Source of the DNA: an uncultured Dialister sp.
GTDB taxonomy: Bacteria > Bacillota > Negativicutes > Veillonellales > Dialisteraceae
Assembly (NCBI GenBank): GCA_900545785.1
Contig: URAA01000104.1
Location: 1 to 5,047, forward strand
Length of the DNA stretch: 5,047 nt
Direction: 5' to 3'
Program-made: the position numbers and the translations under genes
Shown: piece after piece, positions 1 to 5,047 of the stretch
How positions within the stretch are numbered: position 1 is the stretch's first letter
Layout of the letters: the number at the start of each line of letters is the position of its first letter
The notes under the pieces: generated by a model
The model's database searches: none
What the model was told of the DNA's origin: nothing
Seen by the model: the letters and a program-made list of their open reading frames with translations, nothing else

Positions 1-75
1 AACACGGAAGAAGAAGTGGATTATTTCTTGGAAAAGTTAAAAGATGTACGTAAAGTAATGGGGTATGATGATTAA
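1..75 (+). CDS. sufS: C-terminal end of cysteine desulfurase (probable SufS), partial
   Basis: Only the last 24 codons and the TAA stop are inside the window; the gene begins upstream. The visible tail (ending in VRKVMGYDD) is an acidic, amphipathic terminal helix with the pattern EEVDYFLEKLKDV. This resembles the end of SufS/NifS-type PLP-dependent cysteine desulfurases, where a 'TEEEID.L...L..V' helix closes the protein. The tail alone would not identify the protein. The main support is context: its stop codon overlaps the sufU start by one base (TAATG), and SufU is the dedicated sulfur acceptor of SufS. SufS removes sulfur from cysteine as a persulfide for iron-sulfur cluster assembly in the cytoplasm. 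Catalytic residues are outside the window, so activity cannot be judged. Confidence 0.7.
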   Translation, partial: NTEEEVDYFLEKLKDVRKVMGYDD

Positions 76-524
76 TGGATTTACAGCAGCTGTATACAGA
101 TCTGATTTTGGAATATAATCGGGATAAAACAAATAAAAGGAAATTAGAGAAACCGACGATTCATGAACACGGACATAATCCGAGCTGCGGTGATGATATC
201 GAAGTAGAGGCAGAGATCGAAAAAGGAATCATTACAGATCTGGCTTATACGGGAAACGGTTGTGCGATCAGCCAGGCATCGACGGCTATGATGTCCGAAC
301 TTTTGCAGGGGAAAACGGTGGAGGAAGCGTTGCGCCTTTGCCGTCTGTTCCTCGGAATGATTCGGGGAGATGTCACCGATGAAAGCAAGCTGGAAGAATT
401 GGAAGCCGCGGTTACGCTGAAAGATATTTCTAAAATGCCTGTCCGGGTGAAATGTGCCACCTTGGGCTGGCATACGGTGGAAGTAGCTTTGGAAAAAGCA
501 GAAAAGGCACTTTCCGGCAAATAA
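75..524 (+). CDS. sufU: SufU, zinc-dependent sulfur acceptor for SufS (Fe-S cluster assembly)
   Basis: This 149-residue protein matches the SufU/IscU-like fold and usual length (about 145-150). It takes persulfide sulfur from SufS and passes it to the SufBCD scaffold in the cytoplasm. The zinc ligands expected for SufU are all visible: Cys38 and Asp40 in NPSCGDD, Cys63 in GNGCAIS, and Cys127 in VRVKCATLGW. The family segment after the second Cys (QASTAMMSELLQGKT) is intact. The insertion between the second and third Cys (residues about 85-115, around RLFLGMIRGD) distinguishes SufU from true IscU. In Bacillota the zinc form serves as sulfurtransferase rather than scaffold. The ATG overlaps the upstream stop, and only a weak GGGG stretch (60-63) lies before it, so translation is probably coupled to sufS. 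The gene ends its operon: a terminator follows 65 bases later, and no sufB follows as it does in Bacillus subtilis. The family assignment is very secure. Confidence 0.95.
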   Translation: MDLQQLYTDLILEYNRDKTNKRKLEKPTIHEHGHNPSCGDDIEVEAEIEKGIITDLAYTGNGCAISQASTAMMSELLQGKTVEEALRLCRLFLGMIRGDVTDESKLEELEAAVTLKDISKMPVRVKCATLGWHTVEVALEKAEKALSGK

Positions 525-589
525 AAAGACCGGCGGTATTTCAGAAAATATCATCATTTTACAAAAAATATAAAGGTTAAAGACAGGAA

Positions 590-629
590 AAAGCTCCGGA
601 CCGGAGAAAAAGGTTCGGAGCTTTATTTT
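590..629. terminator. Bidirectional intrinsic terminator between sufU and the WG-repeat gene
   Basis: Bases 590-602 pair with 612-624 in a 13-bp stem with one G-T wobble (599/615), leaving a 9-base loop. The core is AAAGCTCCG opposite CGGAGCTTT. On the plus strand the stem runs into TTTATTTT, and on the minus strand it runs into a T tract (complement of the A run at 588-592). It lies 65 bases after the sufU stop and about 11 bases after the stop of the convergent minus-strand gene, so one hairpin can end both transcripts. The pairing is read directly from the sequence; two-way function is inferred from its symmetry. Confidence 0.85.
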
Positions 630-635
630 GCGGGT

Positions 636-2411
636 TTATAAAAGTTCGATGGAGTCATAAACGGGGGAAACAATAAACTTTCCTTCCTTATCGATAAGGC
701 CCCATTTACCGTCCGTTTTGACGGCGGCTCTGCCGTGATTGAATGCGGTTACATCGGATATTCTTTTGGTGAAAGTCAATGCTTCTTTTCCTGTTTCATC
801 CAAGTAGATCCAGCCCTTCTCATTTTTTACGGGAATCAATCCGTCACCATAGCTGCCTACGGCGGTGTAAACGGGGTCTGTTATATAATGTCCGTTTTTA
901 TCAAGGATTCCCCATTTGTTGTTTTCTTTATAGGCAGTAAAACCATTTCCTATATATTCCAGTTTGTCATACATGAAAGAAGTCAGTTCCTTTCCGTCGG
1001 TCATGGAAAGAAGGCCCCAGTTTTTATCTTCGTCTTTGGCAAGAAGAATATCTGCCTCCGTTTCGGGGATGAGGGTACGATAAATGGTATGAACCGTATA
1101 TTTTCCCGTCAGATCCATCCAGCCGTAACGCTCTTTGTTATAGATTAAAATACCTTTCTCCGTTACGGGAAATACCTGATCATTGGATATATTGGCAATG
1201 ACTTTCCCGTCATGATCGATATATCCTCGTTTTACTCGGACGGAAGAAGTCACATCTTCATAGGGATAATATTGGAACAAGGGGAATCCGAAACCCCAGC
1301 CCCAATCGAAAGGACTGTAATATCTGTGGGAACGGTGGAACCAATGGCCCCAGCCGATACTTATGGAAATGGGAAATCCCCGACGGGGAGTTTCTTTCAC
1401 TTCGTCTTCCCGAATTTCTGCAATACCGTTTTCAAAAGGGAAAATTCGGTCATAGTCTGCCATGAAAGCAATGGTGCCGTCCGGCTTGGCATAACCTTTT
1501 CCGTCCACGGTACGCACGCCGGCAAGTCCTTCGCTGAAGGGAGTCAGAACTTCTTTAAATTGCGGTTCTGCCAATATTTTTCCTGTATTATCGATGAATC
1601 CCCACAGTTTATTTCTTTCCTGTACGGCCGTTATATGCTCTTTGAACTCGGGATGGACATTCTTATAGATAAAGGGAATGACCACATCTCCCGATTGATT
1701 GATAAATCCCCATTTGTCCTCTTTATTTTGTACTGCAAGAAGCCCGTCGGAATAAACGGGGCCGGTACTTTGATAAACGGGAGTTACTACATAATTTCCC
1801 TTTTGATCGATAACACCCCATTTATTATCTGCTTTGACGGCGGCAAGGCCGTCAGAAAAGAAACGGGCTTCCTGATAAACGGGAGGAATTTCTTTTCCGT
1901 CGGCATGGACATATCCGTATTTATCATTTACTTTTACGATGGCGCTGCCGTTTTCAAAATCAGAAACGGAATCATAGACGGCAGGAGTCAAAGCGGTACC
2001 GTCGGCACTGTAAAATCTGATTTTTTTATTTTTATCTTTAACGGCAAGTTTGCCTTCTTTCCAAATGGAACGGTTTTCATAGGAGACGGGAACGATTTCT
2101 TTTCCCGCCCGGTTGTAAAATCCTCTTTCTTTTTTCAGTGAAACTTCAATCAGATCAGCTCTTCCGGGATAACCGGAGAGATCCATGGTTTGCATTTCTT
2201 TTTCCGATAATGAAACAGCCGCTTTATCATAGGAAACAGGAATGATCATTTTCCCGTTTTCATCAATAGCGCCCCATTTGCCGTCTTTTTTTACGGCGGC
2301 GGCAAAAGAAATATTTGAAGAATCAGGCTCCGGGGAAACTGTATTCTCTCCGTAGACGGAGGCAGTTCCCAATAAAGAAAGCAATAAAAGGAAAATTTTA
2401 GTGTATTTCAT
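636..2411 (-). CDS. Exported WG (KWG) beta-repeat protein of unknown function
   Basis: The protein has 591 residues from the chosen ATG at 2411. A GAGGTG ribosome site lies six bases before this ATG. An in-frame start at 2471 would add 20 residues but would read through the probable promoter, and a second ATG at 2417 sits directly on the ribosome site. Residues 1-21 form a signal peptide (K2/K5, then a Leu-rich core, likely cleaved after SVYG), with no lipobox Cys. The rest is about 14 degenerate repeats of 30-45 residues with the pattern K-W-G-x-I-D-x-x-G-K-x-I-x-P-x-Y. Clear cores fall near residues 46, 198, 234, 270, 465, 500 and 570, with RG, YG or GW variants near 96, 165, 396, 429 and 533. 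This is the WG_beta_rep family, whose biochemical role is largely unknown; a surface or periplasmic binding scaffold is plausible. Residues about 341-390 are a non-repeat insert rich in Trp, Tyr, Phe, Gly and His. The gene stands alone, convergent with sufU and divergent from glyQS. Confidence 0.9.
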   Translation of the reverse strand: MKYTKIFLLLLSLLGTASVYGENTVSPEPDSSNISFAAAVKKDGKWGAIDENGKMIIPVSYDKAAVSLSEKEMQTMDLSGYPGRADLIEVSLKKERGFYNRAGKEIVPVSYENRSIWKEGKLAVKDKNKKIRFYSADGTALTPAVYDSVSDFENGSAIVKVNDKYGYVHADGKEIPPVYQEARFFSDGLAAVKADNKWGVIDQKGNYVVTPVYQSTGPVYSDGLLAVQNKEDKWGFINQSGDVVIPFIYKNVHPEFKEHITAVQERNKLWGFIDNTGKILAEPQFKEVLTPFSEGLAGVRTVDGKGYAKPDGTIAFMADYDRIFPFENGIAEIREDEVKETPRRGFPISISIGWGHWFHRSHRYYSPFDWGWGFGFPLFQYYPYEDVTSSVRVKRGYIDHDGKVIANISNDQVFPVTEKGILIYNKERYGWMDLTGKYTVHTIYRTLIPETEADILLAKDEDKNWGLLSMTDGKELTSFMYDKLEYIGNGFTAYKENNKWGILDKNGHYITDPVYTAVGSYGDGLIPVKNEKGWIYLDETGKEALTFTKRISDVTAFNHGRAAVKTDGKWGLIDKEGKFIVSPVYDSIELL

Positions 2412-2417
2412 AAACAT

Positions 2418-2423
2418 CACCTC
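2418..2423 (-). promoter_or_regulatory. Ribosome binding site deciding the start of the WG-repeat gene
   Basis: On the minus strand GAGGTG lies six bases before the ATG at 2411, a normal spacing. No comparable site precedes the in-frame ATG at 2471, so the shorter product, which begins directly with a signal peptide, is favoured. Confidence 0.75.
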
Positions 2424-2450
2424 ATGAAAGAATAACCAATCTTTACTTGT

Positions 2451-2459
2451 ATTGTAGCA
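2451..2459 (-). promoter_or_regulatory. Probable extended -10 promoter of the WG-repeat gene
   Basis: Read on the minus strand, this is TGCTACAAT, an extended -10 element (TG-N-TAnAAT), about 40 bases before the ATG at 2411. The -35 region at normal spacing is weak (TTTATG at 2474-2479, 17-base spacer). A second possible minus-strand promoter lies upstream: TTGACT at 2495-2500, a 17-base spacer, then TATGAC at 2472-2477. Either would place transcription starts before the chosen start codon. Assigned by eye from consensus only. Confidence 0.5.
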
Positions 2460-2481
2460 TAGAAACGGCAAGTCATAAATA

Positions 2482-2535
2482 AAAATTGAATATAAGTCAA
2501 AAATTATTTTATGAAGAAGTAAAATTCAATATAAG
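2482..2535. repeat. Pair of 15-bp near-identical direct repeats in the divergent promoter region
   Basis: AAAATTGAATATAAG at 2482-2496 and AAAATTCAATATAAG at 2521-2535 differ at one base out of 15 and are offset by 39 bases. They lie between the -10 of the minus-strand WG gene and the -35 of the glyQS promoter. They could be a regulator's paired binding sites or a chance product of AT-rich intergenic sequence. No known operator is recognised. Confidence 0.5.
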
Positions 2536-2541
2536 ATTTCT

Positions 2542-2573
2542 TTGACTTTTTTAAAAGCTGTTGGTAATATAAT
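2542..2573 (+). promoter_or_regulatory. Promoter of the glyQS operon
   Basis: A -35 hexamer TTGACT (2542-2547) is followed after 17 bases by TAATAT (2565-2570), preceded by an extended TGG. An overlapping perfect TATAAT (2568-2573) would need a 20-base spacer. A start a few bases after 2575 would begin the transcript just ahead of T-box Stem I at about 2585, as usual for this riboswitch class. The exact -10 is uncertain, but a sigma-A-type promoter here is well supported by the match and by its position. Confidence 0.7.
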
Positions 2574-2721
2574 TGTATAATTAAAGCGATGAAGAAAAGG
2601 AGTACGCATGCACAGCGAGCCGGTGAGAGTGGGAGTCCGGCAATTATGCGGAAGGCGTTTCGGAGCTGCTGTCTGAAAAAAGTAGGACAGCCATCAAATG
2701 AAGGTGGGCATTCAGCCAATG

Positions 2722-2753
2722 AGGGTGGAACCGCGGATTTGAAATTCGTCCCT
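2722..2753 (+). promoter_or_regulatory. T-box antiterminator
   Basis: AGGG (2722-2725) pairs with CCCT (2750-2753). TGGAACC (2726-2732) forms the seven-base bulge that receives the tRNA acceptor end. The upper helix pairs 2733-2739 with 2743-2749 (GCGGATT against AATTCGT, with G-T wobbles). It shares 2749-2753 with the terminator, so the two structures are mutually exclusive. Confidence 0.9.
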
Positions 2754-2778
2754 GCAACTTGTGTTGCGGGGATTTTTT
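2749..2778 (+). terminator. Conditional intrinsic terminator of the glyQS T-box
   Basis: TCCCTGCAAC (2749-2758) pairs with GTTGCGGGGA (2763-2772) in a 10-bp stem with one T-G wobble and a TTGT loop, followed by six T residues (2773-2778). It lies 16 bases before the glyQ ATG. It forms when tRNA-Gly is charged and the antiterminator is not stabilised. Confidence 0.92.
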
Positions 2779-2782
2779 ATGT

Positions 2783-2790
2783 GGAGGAGG
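2783..2790 (+). promoter_or_regulatory. Ribosome binding site of glyQ
   Basis: GGAGGAGG, four bases before the ATG at 2795, is a near-perfect anti-16S match. It decides the start: the open frame extends upstream to 2759, but that region is the T-box terminator and would add 12 unrelated Cys/Gly-rich residues. Confidence 0.85.
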
Positions 2791-2794
2791 AAAT

Positions 2795-3676
2795 ATGACA
2801 TTACAGCAAATGATTTTGGCACTCCAGAAATTCTGGTCGGCCCGGGGCTGTATTTTAGAGCAGTCTTATGATGTGGAAAAAGGAGCGGGGACCATGAATC
2901 CTGCTACATTTTTACGTACCATAGGACCGGAACCTTGGAATGTGGCTTATGTAGAACCGTCCCGCCGTCCCGATGACGGACGTTACGGCGACAATCCGAA
3001 TCGTTTATACCAGCATCATCAGTTCCAAGTGATTATGAAACCGTCACCTGATGATATCCAAGAAACTTATTTGGAAAGTTTAAAAGAACTCGGCATCGAT
3101 CCGGAAGAACATGATATCCGTTTCGTGGAAGATAACTGGGAGTCGCCTACACTGGGTGCATGGGGCATCGGCTGGGAAGTCTGGCTTGACGGCATGGAAA
3201 TTACACAATTTACTTATTTCCAGCAGGTCGGCGGTATAGATGAACATCCCGTTTCCGTAGAAATCACTTACGGACTGGAACGTATTGCCATGTATATTCA
3301 GGAAAAAGACAATGTTTACGATTTGGAATGGACCGACGGTGTCACTTACGGCGATATCTGGCATGAAAACGAATATGAACAGTCAGTTTACAGCTATGAT
3401 TTATCCGATCATGACATGTTGTTTAAACTTTTCGACATGTATGAAAAAGAAGCGACCCGGGTCATCAAGGCGGGATATGTACTTCCTGCTTACGACTATG
3501 TATTGAAATGTTCTCATACATTTAACCTGCTTGATGCAGGCGGAGCGATTTCCTTATCGGAGCGCACGGAATATATCGGACGGGTGAGAGCACTGGCCCG
3601 CCTTTGCGCCAAAGCATACTTGAAGAAAAGAGAAGAATTGGGATTTCCCATGCTGAAAGGAAGTGAACGAAAATGA
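2795..3676 (+). CDS. glyQ: Glycyl-tRNA synthetase alpha subunit
   Basis: The protein has 293 residues, close to the family's usual 290-305. It is the catalytic subunit of the alpha2-beta2 bacterial glycyl-tRNA synthetase, a class II enzyme that forms glycyl-adenylate and, with GlyS, charges tRNA-Gly in the cytoplasm. Family segments are intact in order: FWSARGC (13-19), EKGAGTMNPATF (28-39), EPSRRPDDGRYGDNPNR (54-70), the HHQFQVIMKPSP segment (74-85), FVEDNWESPTLGAWGIGWE (110-128), DGMEITQFTYFQQVGG (132-147), and class II motif 3 as GLERIAMY (160-167). The C-terminal helical part ends in ARLCAKAYLKKREELGFPM. It lies 16 bases after the T-box terminator and overlaps glyS by four bases (ATGA), so the two subunits are cotranscribed and probably translationally coupled. 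Nothing suggests damage or a change of function. Confidence 0.98.
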   Translation: MTLQQMILALQKFWSARGCILEQSYDVEKGAGTMNPATFLRTIGPEPWNVAYVEPSRRPDDGRYGDNPNRLYQHHQFQVIMKPSPDDIQETYLESLKELGIDPEEHDIRFVEDNWESPTLGAWGIGWEVWLDGMEITQFTYFQQVGGIDEHPVSVEITYGLERIAMYIQEKDNVYDLEWTDGVTYGDIWHENEYEQSVYSYDLSDHDMLFKLFDMYEKEATRVIKAGYVLPAYDYVLKCSHTFNLLDAGGAISLSERTEYIGRVRALARLCAKAYLKKREELGFPMLKGSERK

Positions 3677-5047
3677 GTAAAAATCTTCTTTTTGAAATCG
3701 GTACGGAAGAAATGCCGGCAAACATCATGTCCGATGTGGTAGAGCAGCTTCGTGAACTGGCAGATGAAAAATTTAAAGAAGCCCGCATTTCCTTTGAAAA
3801 AACAGATGTGTATGCGACGCCCCGCCGTTTGGCAGTGATCGTCACAAACGCAGCGGACGGTCAGCCCGATCAGGCGGTGAAAAAAAGAGGCCCGTCCATA
3901 AAGGCCGCATTTGATGAAAAGGGAAATCCCACAAAGGCTGCTTTGGGTTTTGCAAAAGGACAGCATATAGATCCGTCCGAGCTGGTGAAAGACGGTGAAT
4001 ATACTTGGGCGGAAGTGGTCAATCGGGGAAGAGCCGTAGAAGAAGTTCTTCCTGAACTTTTTATTTCCCTTATTACAGGTTTGAATTTTTCGAGAAGCAT
4101 GAGATGGGCTGATGAAGAAGCTCATTTCATACGGCCCGTCCGTTGGCTTGTCGCTTTGGCGGGAGAAGAAATAATTCCTTTGGAATTTGCCCATGTAAAA
4201 AGCGGAAATATCAGTCGCGGACATCGTTTCCTCTGCAAAGAACCGGTTAAAATCACAAAACCGGAAGATTATAAAGAAATCATGAGAAAGGCTTTTGTCA
4301 TCGTCGATCAGGATGAAAGAAGAGACATGATTGCTACGGGCCTGAAAAAAGTGGCAGATGAATTGAACGGGCAGGTTTGGCATAATGAGAGTCTGTTGGA
4401 AGAAATCAATTATCTTGTCGAATATCCGACACCTCTTTACGGAAGAATTGACGAAGATTTCCTGAAATTGCCGGTATGCGCCGTAGTCACTCCCATGAGA
4501 GATCATCAGCGCTATTATCCGGTCAGAAAAGAAGACGGATCGCTGCTGCCTTATTTCTTAACCGTCAGAAACGGCGGAGACCGAGCTATTCACAATGTAC
4601 AGATCGGTAATGAAAGAGTACTTCGTGCCCGTCTGGACGATGCTAAATTTTTCTATGACGGGGATCGGAAGAAATCTTTGGAAGAGCACAGAGCAGATCT
4701 GAAGCGAATCAACTATCAGGAAGGCATGGGAAATATGGCGGATAAGGCAGATCGCCTTGTTGAGCTCGTCGAAGCCGTCGGCAGGGATTGGAATTTCTCG
4801 GAAGAAGAAATGTCCGATGCAAAACGGGCGGCATACCTGTCCAAATCGGATCTGGCGACCGGCATGGTAACGGAATTTACGGAACTTCAGGGAGAAATGG
4901 GAAGAGAATATGCACTCCTTGACGGTGAAAATCAAAGGGTAGCGGACGCGATTTTTGAGCAATATATGCCGAGGTTTGCCGGAGATATTCTGCCTTCCGA
5001 TAATGTGGGCAGAGCACTTTCTTTGGCGGACAAACTGGATAATCTGG
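3673..5047 (+). CDS. glyS: Glycyl-tRNA synthetase beta subunit, partial (3' end outside the window)
   Basis: The frame is open from the ATG at 3673 to the window end, giving 458 complete codons of a protein usually near 690 residues. About a third is missing, including the C-terminal anticodon-binding region. GlyS contributes tRNA recognition to the alpha2-beta2 synthetase. Hallmarks seen: N-terminal LLFEIGTEEMPA (5-16), TPRRLAV (49-55), KKRGPS (70-75), SMRW (142-145), IRPVRWLVAL (153-162), RGHRF (182-186), LVEYP (248-252), a VVTPMRDHQRYYPV segment (271-284), RLDDAKFFYD (320-329), and the signature SDLATGMVTEFTELQGEMG (392-410). No frameshift or stop is visible. An AAAGGAAG ribosome site (3656-3663) precedes the start, which overlaps the glyQ stop as ATGA. 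Regulation is through the upstream T-box. Confidence 0.97.
   Translation, partial: MSKNLLFEIGTEEMPANIMSDVVEQLRELADEKFKEARISFEKTDVYATPRRLAVIVTNAADGQPDQAVKKRGPSIKAAFDEKGNPTKAALGFAKGQHIDPSELVKDGEYTWAEVVNRGRAVEEVLPELFISLITGLNFSRSMRWADEEAHFIRPVRWLVALAGEEIIPLEFAHVKSGNISRGHRFLCKEPVKITKPEDYKEIMRKAFVIVDQDERRDMIATGLKKVADELNGQVWHNESLLEEINYLVEYPTPLYGRIDEDFLKLPVCAVVTPMRDHQRYYPVRKEDGSLLPYFLTVRNGGDRAIHNVQIGNERVLRARLDDAKFFYDGDRKKSLEEHRADLKRINYQEGMGNMADKADRLVELVEAVGRDWNFSEEEMSDAKRAAYLSKSDLATGMVTEFTELQGEMGREYALLDGENQRVADAIFEQYMPRFAGDILPSDNVGRALSLADKLDNL

Larger units (their letters stand above)
2585..2778 (+). ncRNA. T-box riboswitch, glycine-specific, controlling glyQS
   Basis: This is a complete tRNA-sensing leader. 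Stem I: base AGC/GCT (2585-2587/2665-2667), kink-turn GATGA (2588-2592) opposite CGGA (2661-2664), specifier-loop AGTA (2601-2604) opposite GAA (2651-2653), then CGCAT/ATGCG (2605-2609/2646-2650) and distal GCCGG/CCGGC (2619-2623/2637-2641) with the conserved GTGGGAGTCC-type loop. The codon directly after GAA is GGC (2654-2656), a glycine codon read by anticodon GCC. Stem III is GCTGTC/GACAGC (2668-2673/2686-2691); no Stem II is present, as in known glycyl T-boxes. The T-box motif AATGAGGGTGGAACCGCG spans 2718-2735. Its TGGA (2726-2729) can pair with a UCCA tRNA end, and bacterial tRNA-Gly has U73. Uncharged tRNA-Gly should stabilise the antiterminator and let RNA polymerase reach glyQ. Confidence 0.96.

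Noticed and set aside
144..557. Minus-strand frames opposite sufU
   Set aside because: Shadows of sufU: no start signals, no domain, and one runs past the gene toward the terminator.
525..589. Possible small gene or RNA between sufU and the terminator
   Set aside because: Only 65 AT-rich bases with no start codon plus ribosome site and no stable hairpin; most likely a plain 3' untranslated region.
1212..2141. A 309-residue open frame on the plus strand opposite the WG-repeat gene
   Set aside because: It is the antisense shadow of the repeat coding sequence: its periodic Ile/Gly/Phe-rich text follows the repeats on the other strand. It has no ribosome site, no recognisable domain, and opposes a well-supported gene.
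636..2411. Repeated DNA phrases such as GATAAACGGG, which might suggest a CRISPR or non-coding repeat array
   Set aside because: Spacing and sequence vary with the protein repeat (they encode the recurring P-V-Y). There are no constant direct repeats with unique spacers of equal length.
2504..2719. A 71-residue minus-strand frame between the two divergent genes
   Set aside because: It overlaps the glyQS promoter and T-box, has no ribosome site, and its sequence follows from the conserved RNA on the other strand.
2759..2794. Longer glyQ start at 2759 giving a 12-residue Cys/Gly-rich extension
   Set aside because: The codons fall inside the T-box terminator loop and stem, and the strong ribosome site at 2783-2790 points to the ATG at 2795, which matches the family N-terminus.
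2589..2798. A 69-residue plus-strand frame that could be read as a leader peptide before glyQ
   Set aside because: The whole stretch is explained by T-box RNA structure, its ATG is part of the conserved GATGA kink-turn, and no ribosome site precedes it.
3514..4506. A 330-residue open frame on the minus strand opposite glyQ and glyS
   Set aside because: It lies antisense to two conserved synthetase genes, is rich in Phe, His, Cys and Arg as expected for antisense frames, and has no start signals.
4558..4962. A 134-residue minus-strand frame opposite glyS
   Set aside because: Antisense shadow of conserved GlyS sequence with no independent support.

Overview
The window comes from a low-to-moderate GC Bacillota genome. 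The reasons are a tRNA-responsive T-box leader, a SufU-type (zinc) iron-sulfur assembly system next to SufS, strong GGAGG-type ribosome binding sites, and split alpha/beta glycyl-tRNA synthetase genes. A Negativicutes/Veillonellaceae-like host is my inference from overall impression and cannot be proved from this sequence.

Layout. (1) Positions 1-524, plus strand: the last codons of a cysteine desulfurase gene (probably sufS), overlapping by one base a complete sufU. This is the end of a suf iron-sulfur cluster operon. (2) Positions 590-629: a strong hairpin shared by two convergent transcription units, sufU from the left and a minus-strand gene from the right. (3) Positions 636-2411, minus strand: a 591-residue exported protein made almost entirely of degenerate WG (KWG) beta repeats. 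It is interrupted by an unusual aromatic- and His-rich segment of about 50 residues. Its function is unknown. (4) Positions 2412-2794: a divergent intergenic region holding the promoter of the WG gene, a near-perfect direct repeat, and the promoter and complete glycine-type T-box riboswitch of the next operon. (5) Positions 2795-5047, plus strand: glyQ (complete) and glyS (cut by the window end), overlapping by four bases, which encode the two subunits of the alpha2-beta2 glycyl-tRNA synthetase.

The parts that work together are clear. SufS hands persulfide sulfur to SufU. GlyQ and GlyS form one enzyme whose synthesis is switched on when uncharged tRNA-Gly binds the T-box. The T-box shows a GGC specifier codon next to the Stem I GAA/AGTA loop, a TGGA bulge complementary to a UCCA tRNA end, and a CCCT segment shared by the antiterminator and terminator. 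The WG-repeat gene has its own signals and shows no functional link to either neighbour. I found no mobile element, CRISPR array or wholly new system. The least conventional items are the aromatic insert of the WG protein and a second T-box-like motif 21 bases upstream of the true one.
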